Below are positions 43,703-54,812 of a DNA stretch of 64,000 bases, in pieces. The DNA lies in assembly GCA_907163375.1 (NCBI GenBank), contig CAJQUW010000622.1, positions 62,001 through 126,000 on the forward strand, read 5' to 3'. Positions within the stretch are counted from its first letter, which is position 1, and each line of letters starts with the position of its first letter. This DNA is from Prostheceraeus crozeri. Its lineage: Eukaryota; Platyhelminthes; Polycladida; Euryleptidae. Both the position numbers and the translations under genes were made by a program. The notes under the pieces were generated by a model, which saw only the letters and a list, made by a program, of their open reading frames with translations, did not search any database and had not been told where the DNA came from.

Positions 43703-45073
43703 ATACTCACTGACATAATAATGAAACCAACTATCATTGACTTGAATGGAAGTTTGTTTCATTTTTTTCTATGGTTTGAGATGATATCTCGCTTTCTATG
43801 TATCACCATTGAACTCCATATGATAAGGGAAATGATATTGGACCATCAAATTTCAAAATTTGATATTGATCACAGTAACAGCTAGAAGTTGAACAGAATC
43901 ACCACCTACTGCTGACCAGATTTGACTTATGAAATGGCGCACGACAACTTTACCAGAGGAATGGCAATTGGGATGATGCGTTGTGGGCAAAGTTCTACAA
44001 CTGTTGCAAAGTTCTACAACTGTTGAAAATTTCAAGGGTCGTTGTATGGAGGTGGTGGTGTCGTTGGAAAGCAGAAGGAAATGTGGAAAAGAAGAACGGA
44101 TCAGGAAGACCAAGGGTATCATCCAAGCGGACAGATAAACGCTTAGTTTTAGCTGCTAAAAGAAACAGATTTGTGTCCGTCCCGAAGCTAATTGTGTACT
44201 GGAAGGTTGCAGGGAACGTTGCCTGTAGCGTTCGAACTGCATATCGAAGATTACGAGAAGCTGGTATACAGTCTCGACGACCCGCTGTGAGAATTCCGCT
44301 GAGCCTGGAACATCGAAGGAGACGAGTGACGTGGTGTCAAGGCTCTGGACTGATGAATCGAGGTTTACTCTCGATTTCAACGATGGTCGGATCCGTGTTC
44401 ATCGCTTGCCAAGTGAACGATTTGCTCCATGTTGCGTCAAAGAACGCGACCGGTACGGCGGCGGTAGTGTCATGGTTTGGGCCGGTATCTGGCACAATGG
44501 AAAACACCAGCAATCGTAGTGAAAGGAACATTGACATGACAGCGATATGCCGACGAGATCGTGACACCGGTCGTGGTTCCAGCAGTGACATCGAATCAAT
44601 TGATTTTTCAGGATGACAACGAAAGGCCCCATCGCGCTTCAGTAGTCTCTAACAGGATAGCAAGCAGTGGAATCCCAACCATGGAATGGCCCTCACGTTC
44701 TCCCGACCTCTCCCCCATCGAGCACTGCTGGGATGAACTTGGTCGCAGAGTGAGGGAGAGGTACAACCACCCACCAGTGTCTTTGAAGATGTTGGCCGAC
44801 AGACTGATCGAGCAGTGGAACCTCTTAGACATGGCATTCATCCAGCGACTGTGCTCATCCATGCCCTCACGCATCGATGCCTGTTTGGATGCTCGCGGTG
44901 GTCACACCCGTTTCTAACTTAAGTTGATAAAATCATGAGTATCAAATTAAATGTTTTTGAGTAAAGCATTCGAGTTCTCCTTTTACAAACAACAAACAAA
45001 CGTACAGTACAACCAAGTTTAAGTCATAAGTATTCATATCAGGACTTGTTTCATTCTTTTTGCCACTGAGTAT
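43703..45073 (+). mobile_element. Tc1-like DNA transposon
   Basis: A 1.37-kb element with inverted ends around TACTCACTGACATAATAATG and the matching right end (GCCACTGAGTATA), both next to TA. The TIRs are degenerate over about 60 bp. It carries one inactive transposase gene. Confidence 0.75.
43981..44917 (+). pseudogene. Tc1-like DD34E transposase, frameshifted
   Basis: The N-terminal frame gives RVVVWRWWCRWKAEGNVEKK, then the GRPR-type linker (GSGRPRVSSKRTDKRL) and a paired-type second HTH. After about 44330 the coding frame changes. The catalytic domain reads RLWTDESRFTLDFND with the first aspartate, GGSVMVWAGIWHNGK, FQDDNERPHRAS with the second and WPSRSPDLSPIEHCWDELGR with the glutamate, and it ends SMPSRIDACLDARGGHTRF. 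At least two frameshifts are needed to account for the frames seen. Catalytic residues are otherwise present. Confidence 0.88.
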
Positions 45074-46262
45074 ATATTCACTTCTAATACATATTATGGC
45101 ATCAACTCTTGATGAAATAAGTTGAGATTAGATAAAGGACTCTTCCAATTAATATAGAGATATTCACAAATGCTAAATTTTTGAATTTGAGATAGTCTGC
45201 TTGCTATGTATGCATGTTTGAAATTCAAATTTCAAATATGATGTTGTATGAATTTTGTACTATTTAGCTCTGAATCTGATCAGCAATTATTGGAATTTTT
45301 CAGAGTTTTGGCATCAGTTTCTCGATAAAAGTCACCGAACTGGGTTGCTACTGGGCATGAATTTTCAATCGCAATTGCATCGATGCGATTAAATGATTAA
45401 TAAACGCATTATAAAACGACTAATTTCTTATATAATTTCAAGATCTACTATTAGTGTATTAGATAGCAGTATTGTCGTCAACTTCAAGAACATGGACCGT
45501 TGGATCCCTTGCTTTAAACAATCTCAGAAACAGATGTTCACACGTCTTTGCAATCTCGCTTTTCTTTTCTCGTGGAAAAGCTGAATCTTCGTCAATTAGA
45601 ATAGAAATGCAAAAAAACGATTAATGACAAGCCTGCGATTAAGTGCATTTCTTAAGTATTTGAAGCAATTAAACGATTGATCGCTTAATCGCTTTGCACC
45701 CCTAGTTGCTACTTCACCTGCAGAAATTAAATTCTGAACTGTACAATTATAGTAATATTTGACCTTTGAACTCACATAATACAGTGTACAATGATATAAT
45801 CTCTGAGCGCTTAACTAACCACCTTGGCCAGATTTTTCGATTAGCGAGCGGTTTATTAGTTTTTAGTGTTATTCTCCATTTGAAATAGTGATCTAATGGA
45901 TATTTTTTGACCTTCACCTCTGCCCAGAAATGACCTTAGAAATAAAACTGTTGCTGCTTTTCTGAATCCCTTTTTAAATGCTTATTCGATTAATGTGTGT
46001 CCGGAAAAACACCTCAGTGGGAAAGCTGCTTCAAAGATGTCGAGAAGATGCAATGCTAATGACAAATGTCAACCTAGAAAATTTTATCTTCAAAATCTAA
46101 TGATTTAGACCTACCAATTCCAGGAAGCATTATTTTTGAAAAATAAAGCCAGAAATGTCAGCTTCGGGGCATTGCGCAAAGGAGGTCAAGATTTTGCGAC
46201 TCTGCTCGAACAGCACGTGTCTCTAAATTCAAGAAAGAAAAGAGCTACAAAATATGCGGCCA
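45074..46262. other. Unassigned intergenic sequence
   Basis: No supported gene or element. There is a loose cluster of GATTAAATGATT and GATTAAGCG strings at 45370-45700. Confidence 0.4.
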
Positions 46263-47240
46263 CACTGTAAATCGCTGGATACGAAAATTACGTGCAAACA
46301 TATACCAAAATCACATACATTTTGAAACCAACATCTGATACGAGATTCACGAATTCACGGTATGTTTTTCATACGAAATCTCACTTACTTTCGTATGTGA
46401 TTGGTATGTAGCAAAAATAACTACTATATCTGTGATTGGCTGTTTCACGATGAAATACGAGTTGTTGGCATGTTTTTTGGATATGTATTTGTATGTATTT
46501 GGTATGAAGAGCTTTAAGTCACATAGCACAAAAATATAAGTGTTACATACTACTGTCAAATAACTTTCTTCGGTAATACCAGTCGTGAATATTTTTTGTT
46601 GAATAGAGTGATATTTAACTAGTAAATAAGATTTATTGCGAATTTTATGCTCCACGAGATTGTCGTCGTTGCTACTTGTTTAGCAACATAAACAGGACGT
46701 TTAGTTAACTCTACCTTATGAACCAAGTTGATAAATATCAATTCATTCAAACGATATCTTTCGTGAAATCATGTTGACTTATATATCTCAAACATAACTA
46801 TTTTTGCATTCATGAGCTATAATGTGTTTTTACTTAAAATGTATTTCGGATTGATAATATGCTTAATTTCAAAGTTGCATAATGCATAATTGTTGATGGT
46901 TGAATACTCATTAATGATTGATAAAAAGCCTTAGACTTACGGGTATTAAAATCGAATTCAGAATTGTAAGTTTGACTATTGAATGTCATTATATCACTAC
47001 TTACAAAACAGTAGTAACATTAGTGTGATCTTTATTGACAAAAAACCTTAAATGAACATACATGTACTTTGGACATAATTGATGCTTTCTTTTAACATTG
47101 TGCTGGTATGTCTTTAGTATGCAAAGCATACCACAATTGAAATAGCATACGAAAGCCATACAATTATATGCAGAAATATACCAAAAAAATATTTTGGCAT
47201 GCATCCTTCGTACGTGATTGGTATTGAGCGATTTACAATG
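46263..47240. mobile_element. MITE (CACTGTAAATCGCT ends), second copy
   Basis: About 980 bp from CACTGTAAATCGCTGGATAC to GAGCGATTTACAATG. It matches the copy at 51083-52081 in inverted orientation and the one split by Polinton A in direct orientation. Subterminal zones are dense in ATACCAAA and CATACGAA strings. It has no coding capacity. Confidence 0.78.
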
Positions 47241-48040
47241 CATAGGCTTAGTATTAACTGATTCATGGCAATGATGTTTTATTAAATCACATATATTTAT
47301 AAATTTTATTTTTTTAATGTCTTTCATTAAATTAAACATTTTGAAAAAGAAGAGCAACATTTCCTCTACGGCATAATGGTAAAAGATGTGACACCTTCAA
47401 AAAACATGTTCCTCTAATTTTTGTCTCTAATATTAAACATTATGTCTTAATGGGACTCTAAAATAACAATTGATCAAAAGAAAATATAAATTAACTGCGG
47501 AATGAAGATCTGTGTCCTGAAGGGTTAAACAACTGGTGTTTTCCAAAAAATTCTAATAACATCCAATTCAAATGATTTCACGTGATAAAAGATCAAAGAA
47601 TTTCAGCTTAAATGGATGATTGTGGTTCCACACTCCCCAAATACATGCATATTTGGTGCCGAATTAGATACGAGCTGAGAAGATGATGGAAGTCGAAACG
47701 CATTTTGTCAGCCCTCACCACTGGCACGTAATCTCATAGACAATACGAATTCATATGCTGCTGTTTACTATAACGTCAAATGAGCGTACACTGAAACCTT
47801 TTCAGCATAATATTCTGCTAATATCACCCTGCTTTGTTTCTGATGTATTTTGATATGCCTCTCTAGGGGCACACGTTGCACCACCGACAGTGACAAGTGG
47901 ATTACTTAAAAGTAACCAACCGCAAAAGTTACCGCAAACGTTGAAAACATATTGAAATTCTGTGCAGTCTGTGCCAGTCGAAATGATGAATATTGAAGAA
48001 TGCCTTCGGGAAGCAAAATTTATCTATTGAATGACCCACC
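47241..48040. other. Unassigned sequence next to LINE remnant
   Basis: No gene recognised. The rightmost part, next to 48061, may be the 3' untranslated region of the LINE remnant. Confidence 0.35.
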
Positions 48041-48060
48041 TACACACATGTATACATGTG

Positions 48061-48880
48061 TCAAATCGAAAGGTAAAAAGAGTCAGTTTTGGAGTTCAAG
48101 GATGCGCTGAGAGAGTTTCCTCGAATAATGACGATTCCGATTCTCTGTTTGAGAAAGAAATGCTCACGTTTATCGCCAGTACTCGCAGAAACCCTACTAG
48201 CTAGCTCTTCAATGAAAGTTTTTGTGGAGAGGCTTAAGACACAAGACGTCTCTACAGCCACAGACTGAAAAATGAAGCTCTAAGAGATGACGGCATTTTT
48301 ACTTCTCTTCGAGCGCTCTGCTGCATTACCCACGGAACCTAGTACTGAAGCGCAGTCAATCGGGTGAGACTTGGCGCACGTATCGACGCATGTAAATTCC
48401 TGCACCAGGAACGTACCATTCCGAAATGGAAATGCTGTCAGGTCATCTTCCCTGCGGTCATCACTACAGCTAAGTCCCACAGGCTCCATAATACTTGGGA
48501 TGCCAGCTGAAGCAAAGATGCGACGGATAATGTCATTGACCGCGGAATGTCGAGGCACACGACCACCACTGAAGAGACACGCAAAAGGCAGCAATCGAAT
48601 CTGTCCATCTCCGCCCCGCATTTACATCGATGTGGCTCGCAGACGTGGGTACCAATACGCTGCGCAACTCCTATACGAAAGCCTGTATTGTGTAGTTGGG
48701 TTCCCAAAACGCTTGACGGGAAAGCGCGCAGCCAAGCACCCGATTCAGGTCGTTCGGCAGCGAGTAAGCGAGCACGATCAAATTGCCATCGGCCAGAAGT
48801 CTCTCAAACCGATCCTGCTGTAAGATGTCATCCCAATCCCACTGTTGTCCGTATTGACTCTTTTCATGCAGTCTCAGATC
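48061..48880 (-). pseudogene. Non-LTR retrotransposon ORF, C-terminal remnant
   Basis: A GC-richer block than its surroundings. Reading leftward it encodes WDWDDILQQDRFERLLADGN and VGTQLHNTGFRIGVAQRIG, then a knuckle (HVCEPHRCKCGAEMD). Next come RHSAVNDIIRRIFASAGIPS and IMEPVGLSCSDDRREDDLTA, FLVQEFTCVDTCAKSH, and finally VETSCVLSLSTKTFIEELAS with FLKQRIGIVIIRGN. This order matches the region downstream of the reverse transcriptase in a common family of invertebrate LINE-type ORFs, including a PD-(D/E)xK-like stretch. The reverse transcriptase itself is missing, as expected of a 5'-truncated copy. At least two frameshifts are present. Confidence 0.55.
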
Positions 48881-50433
48881 TGCTGCACTAATTGCTCTAT
48901 GGGTAAAATATTAAAAATACATATGGTATTAGGGCCGCTTTTATATCATAACAAGTTTCAAAGAGGCCTATAAGGATTAATCGCAAATATTACGTAAGCA
49001 CAATTATATCACACAATTATTATGAATCAAAGTGATTTGATTTACATATGTAATCTCGATTGTATCGTTGATATATCAGTCGCCTCAAGTATTAATTTGA
49101 ATCAAGAATTAATTTGAAATTAATATTACATTCAGTCCATTGAGTGTACTTTCTTCTGCAAAGTACTTCATCATATTTTACATTTCTATTGTGAAAATAC
49201 TATACGATCTTTGAAGAGTGGGATTCTCATTCCGTGAAGCCATGAGGGTGATCAGATATTTGCACAAACATGTGTTAGAAGATTGGCCGGTAACGCCATA
49301 TGTGTTTAAAACATCAACGTTCCGAGAGTTTGACGATGCTGGTCAATCTATTGTCCAACTTCTATATGCAGCTCTCTAAGTTACATTGTCATTACGAATT
49401 TCATAACAACACTGCCCGCTCAATTTTTACTCTCAAGAGAAGTAATATCAGCAATTTCACGATTATGTGGTAAAACTTTTGTCATAGTATCGACCTCTTT
49501 TTTGATTTCTGAGGGTTCGAGGCCCGAAGGCAATCGCGGCAAATTGTAATTGGCCGCGACAGACTAATGTAATACTGTGCATGTACAATTATGAGGGAAG
49601 GAGAACGAACATCAGAGGAGAACGCACATGAAGAAGAGCGCGAACATCAAGGAGAACGAACACCGGGAACGAACGGACAACAACACCTCCGCTACACAAG
49701 GCGACACTTTGCTTTCGACTGACAATATTCTTCGGAGATGGACGCTGCCCTCATAACGCATAAGTTCAGACGGTGTCATTTTTGCTCTTTATTATTATAT
49801 TAGTTATTAACATAATGACAAATTTTATTGAAAGCTATGATTTTATGAGGTGTTGAATAAAGTTTAATTGTACATGTGTCTTGCTATTCCATTAGTCAAC
49901 TCTGGACGCGTTATCTTTTGTAATTTATAGAATTTTGAGTAAGCAATAAATTTGAGTCATCGAAATATTGAACCTATAATTATTTATTTATTAACGGTTG
50001 TCCTGCCAGTCGGGTATACAGTACCCATTCCCAGTTTTGATAACAGAATGACGTGCTAATAATTGGGGTAGAAGAAAAGCCTTTCTTGACTTTAATCGGA
50101 ATGGCGTTAGAAACACTCACACACAATTATTTTATAAATAAACTTTTTGTTTAAATGATATGGCTTGCTTATTGTTTATATGCCAGTCGGGTATGCCATA
50201 ACCACAGCGCATTATACTTGTACAAGTGACATTCTGCTGAAGTGAATTCGTAGATGAATCTGTAATGTAAACTGATATCTATGCTTTGTGATTCATCACT
50301 TGACACCAAGTTGTTTGTTTACATTGGATAACGTTCGAGCTCTCTGATTGGTTGGTCTATCATTCAATAACAGGTTAAGATTATTGTATGAAGTTATACA
50401 TACGTGTGCAGTCATATTATGTTACGATTCACG
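48881..50433. other. Intergenic sequence and 5' region of piggyBac-2
   Basis: No further gene is supported. GAAC-rich short repeats lie at 49605-49680. The motif CCAGTCGGGTAT occurs twice (about 50007 and 50182). The first is 18 bp from TTAAC and may be the left end of the piggyBac-family element that follows; the matching right end was not found. Confidence 0.4.
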
Positions 50434-51082
50434 ATGAGCCGTCCGAAACGACAGTGCCTCATTGATTCCAATTATTACGAAGAAAGAAGCGAGAATCTGA
50501 CAATAATGAAGATGATTACGATGATATTTTAGAAACCGCTGTTGAAGAAGAACACTCTAATAGGCCTACCGGAACGCAAAGCGATGATGAGGATGTATCA
50601 AGCTTACCTGACGATACCATTCTTGATGAAAGCAATGTATTTGACTTGGAATTAGAAAGTAATCCAGCTGATGACAATGAAAGCGAAAGTGTTCCTCCTT
50701 GTTTCATCTCACCCTCTGGAAATACATGGCATGAACGACACGATTTTATCGGTACACCGGGGCGGCAACCACAGAGAAATGTTATACGATTTACTAGCGG
50801 TCCTACCCATGCAGCCAATCCAAGAAGTGAGAGAGAAGCATTTCTCATGTTTACTGAAGCAACATTAATTTCCACGTTACAATATACTAATCTACAATGA
50901 CGTCGAGTTATCATATCGTGGAACAGAGAAAACCCAAACAAAAAGAAGGCGTTCAATCCGATTGACATGAACGAACTTGAAGGATTCATTGGATTAATTA
51001 TATCATTCGGTAAGGAGGCACTTTCCTTTTTCTTCGATTACTGGTACATTCATTACGCATAGATTAGATTAAAATTAGACTA

Positions 51083-52081
51083 CACTGTAAATCGCTCAAT
51101 ACGAATCACATACGAAGGATGTATACCAAAATATTTTTTTGGTATATTTCTGTATGATCTTGGTATATATTTGTATGCTTTTCGCATGTTATTTCAAGTG
51201 TGGTATGCTTTACATACTAAAGCCATACCAGCACAATGTTAAAAGAAAGCATCAATCATGTCCAAAGTATGTTGATTTAAAGCCTTTTGTCAATAAAGAT
51301 CACACTAATGCTACTACTGCTTTGTAAGTAGTGAGATAATGACATTTTATAGTCAAACTAACAATACTGAATTCGATTTTAATACATGTAGGTTCGAGGC
51401 ATTTCATAAATAATCAATAAGTATTTGACCATCAACAATTATGCATTATGTAATTTTGGAACTAAGCATATTATCAATCCAAAATAAAGACACATTATCA
51501 TTCATGAACGCAAAAATAGTTATGTTTGAGATATATAAGTCAACATGGTTGCTGAAAAGTTATCGTTTTATTGAAATGATGTTTATCAATTTAGTTCAAG
51601 GAAATGAGCTAATTATGAGTCTTGTGAATGCTATAAGACAAGTTGCAAAGATGACATGCGGCTTTAATTCCACAACAAATCTAATCTAGTTAAATACCAC
51701 ACTTTCACAAAGAAATATTCACGACTGGTATTACTGGAAAAAAGTTATTTGTAAGTAGTATGTAGTATAACATATTTTTTGCCATATGACATAAAGCTAT
51801 TGATACGAAAGACATACGAAACACATACCAATTTGCATCGGGTCTCGTATATAAAACATACCAAGAATTCGTATTTCAACGTAAAACAGCCAATCACCGT
51901 TAGCATAGTTCGTATCGTTTACATACCAATCACATACGAAAGTAAATGGCCATTCGTATGAAAAACATACCAGATTTCTTTAAATATACCAGAATCTCGT
52001 ATCAAATGTTGGTTTCAAATTGTATGTAAACTTGGTATGTGTTTGTATGTAATTAATTTTCGTATCCAGCGATTTACAGTG
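51083..52081. mobile_element. MITE (CACTGTAAATCGCT ends), best-preserved copy
   Basis: 999 bp, perfect 14-bp inverted ends CACTGTAAATCGCT and AGCGATTTACAGTG, flanked by TA on both sides. The TA duplication and CACTG ends point to Tc1/mariner-type mobilisation in trans. It lies in the long intron of the piggyBac-2 gene. Confidence 0.85.
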
Positions 52082-52529
52082 TAGATAAAATACCAACTAA
52101 ATATAGCTACGTGTATGTCTCAATGTCAATTTCATTCATAACATTGTCTGTATTTACTAGTAGCTATAGTTATAATTCATTTAAACTTTGTTCATTCATA
52201 CATGTATTTCATTTTACTCCCAAGTATATATTCATATATATATATATATATAATGGTATAAAAGAATTATCAGAAATGGATCAAAATAAGAATGAAAATA
52301 ACTCCCGTAAGTCGTCAAGGAAAAACTTTGAATCTTGAAAGCCCGACCGGTTTCACTTGGTCATCCAAGCTTCTCAAGGGCTAATGTTTATTATGAATAT
52401 CATAACTTAATTTATATGATCATAAAATAAGCTACACATACATAGTAAGCGAATTACGCAAATGTCATGGATGAAAATAAGAATTCACAGACATCGTACA
52501 GGGGGAAGAGTGCAGGCGGATATCATTGA

Positions 52530-54369
52530 TCAATTTTGATTAAGTGAAGGTCTAAAAACACTAATGCACCATTTTTCTTTGCTCTCCCTATACGATCGAT
52601 CACAATTTGGGGGTAACTTCAAAACCGGGATTATGCTGAAAGGAGGGTCACTTTTTGAGCATGAGGAGATGTGCTTGCTCACAAATAAATATCGATAGTC
52701 CTTGTCCTTAACTTGTTGTCTGTGCACTCGCGTCCTTGATCTTAAAGTGTCTCCCGTTTGCCCCACATAAAGAGCGCAGCAACCTCTGCATTGCAGCACG
52801 TAGATCAAATCTTTCGAGTTGCAATCCATGAACTAAAAAAGTGCTCTCTTTGTTGTTGCGTTTATAGTTGAACATTGTCCCTGTTATAATAGACCTGCAG
52901 CATTGGCATCGGGAATCTCCGCACTTTGTTACACCAATGATTGTTATACGATTGTTTTTTGATAATATGCACAATAGAGACGGGGGTTGCCGATAGGATA
53001 TTCTTGTTCTATATGATTCGAATGTATCAGTGAGCCTCAAACTTGAAAAGGATGGAGTTATCACATTATTATAGAAATCAGGATTATTGGGATTGTATGT
53101 TTGAATATAAGGTATTATCCTCGATTCATTGTCCTTATTTCCAGGTGATGCTGTAGTGGATTTTGCTTTTGTAACTGCATCATTTATTAATTTATCCGGA
53201 TAGTCTAATTTCTTGAGTCTTTTCTTCATGTCTTTAAATCTGATCTCTTTAATAGTTTGATCTGAAACAATTGTGTTGATACGATTGGCTAGAGCGTAAG
53301 GAATATTCCGTGTAACGTGTCTTGAATGGCATGAATGGAAAGAGACATATGCGTGACTGTCAGTAGGTTTGGAGTAAATGTCAATTTTAATCTTGTTATC
53401 GTCACGGTAAATCAGAATATGCAAAAAGTTCATTTTTTCTTGTCCAATTTCAATTGTAAATTTGATTTTATTATTCAGTCGATTGAGATAGGAATGGAAA
53501 TCCTTTACGTCTCCAAAGTTATCATTCCAAATGATGAAGACATCATCCAAATATCTTAACCACGAAGAGCAAAAAATTTGGAAAATAGTAGGAGAAAGAA
53601 TTTGTTCTGCATGGGAATACATATTTTCCTCCAGGAAACCCATAACCAATGTCGCGTAGGTTGGCGCAACCTTTGTTCCCATTGCAGTTCCTGAACGTTG
53701 TAAGTATGTCTTCATTTGAAAAGTAAAGTAATTGTTCTTCAAGACAAGATCTAGGCCTTCAATCAGAAATTCATTGGAAAATCTTTCAGCTATGAGTTCT
53801 CTTTTCCTAGATATCCAAAAGTTGATTGCTGTCAATCCAATATCTGAATTAATGTTCGTATAAAGAGAGGTTACATCGAATGAAGCGAAACTTACCTCGT
53901 GCAATACCTGATCTGGTAATTTTGATAAGAAATGGAAAGTGTCTTTAACATAACTTTGCAAAGTTGGAACCAGAGGCTTCAATAGCTCATCCAAAAAATG
54001 GCTTAAATGGCTTGTAGGGGCATTCCGGCTTGATATGATAGGTCGAAATTTCAAATTATCCGGAAGGTCAACCAACAGATAGCCATATTCATCTACATTT
54101 TTATCAGATAGCACATCTACCAATTTATGGATTTTTGGTAGGCCATACATGAAAGGAGTAGAGGCATTGAATTTCCAAATGAAGTCACTCTCCTTTTTAG
54201 TTAACAAACTGCTGTATTTTTTGCAAAACGTTTTAAGTTTATGAATCGTTTTCAATGCATCATATTTATCCACCAGCTCATAAGTTTCCTGATCATCAAG
54301 ATGCTCTGTTAGCATGCAATTCTTATAGTCCACGTAATTTAATGACGAAAGAGCCACCACAATGTTCAA
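52530..54369 (-). pseudogene. Penelope-like RT with C-terminal GIY-YIG endonuclease
   Basis: The visible frame begins at the junction with NIVVALSSLNYVDYKN, so the first part of the protein is lost. RT motifs: YGLPKIHK, RPIISSRNAPTSHL, FASFDVTSLYTNI (motif A), GTAMGTKVAPTYATLVMGFL (motif B), WLRYLDDVFIIWND (motif C). It continues through DIYSKPTDSHAYVSFHSCH to a cysteine linker (CGDSRCQCC). The nuclease follows at 52530-52829: LIYVLQCRGCCALYVGQTG with RSRTRVHRQQ and a distal ESKEKWCI. One frameshift in a T run near 52838 separates the RT frame from the nuclease frame. Endonuclease at the C-terminus is the canonical Penelope order, opposite to the Naiad element at 34.8 kb. Confidence 0.9.
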
Positions 54370-54407
54370 CTATAAACGCAACAACAAAGAGAGCACTTTT
54401 TTAGTTC

Positions 54408-54707
54408 ATGGATTGCAACTCGAAAGATTTGATCTACGTGCTGCAATGCAGAGGTTGCTGCGCTCTTTATGTGGGGCAAACGGGAGACACTTTAAGATCA
54501 AGGACGCGAGTGCACAGACAACAAGTTAAGGACAAGGACTATCGATATTTATTTGTGAGCAAGCACATCTCCTCATGCTCAAAAAGTGACCCTCCTTTCA
54601 GCATAATCCCGGTTTTGAAGTTACCCCCAAATTGTGATCGATCGTATAGGGAGAGCAAAGAAAAATGGTGCATTAGTGTTTTTAGACCTTCACTTAATCA
54701 AAATTGA
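54408..54707 (+). pseudogene. Inverted duplicate of the GIY-YIG domain
   Basis: A 99-aa frame (MDCNSKDLIYVLQCRGCC ... SVFRPSLNQN) identical to 52530-52829 on the other strand. It lies in the right arm of the palindromic element, with no RT attached. Confidence 0.88.
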
Positions 54708-54812
54708 TCAATGATATCCGCCTGCACTCTTCCCCCTGTACGATGTCTGTGAATTCTTATTTTCATCCATGACATTTGCGTAATTCGCTTACTATGTATG
54801 TGTAGCTTATTT

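Noticed and set aside
48371-48823. 150-aa plus-strand frame
   Set aside because: It lies opposite the LINE C-terminal remnant, which has the recognisable motif order. A shadow frame.
49495-49600. tRNA-like box B (GGTTCGAGGCC) near 49510
   Set aside because: No box A at a suitable distance.
49990-50020. Left terminus of piggyBac-2 at the TTAAC near 49990
   Set aside because: The motif CCAGTCGGGTAT is repeated downstream, but no matching inverted end was found to the right of 60700, so the element boundary is not called.
50516-50989. 157-aa minus-strand frame
   Set aside because: It lies opposite piggyBac-2 exon 1, which has family motifs and a phase-consistent splice donor. A shadow frame.
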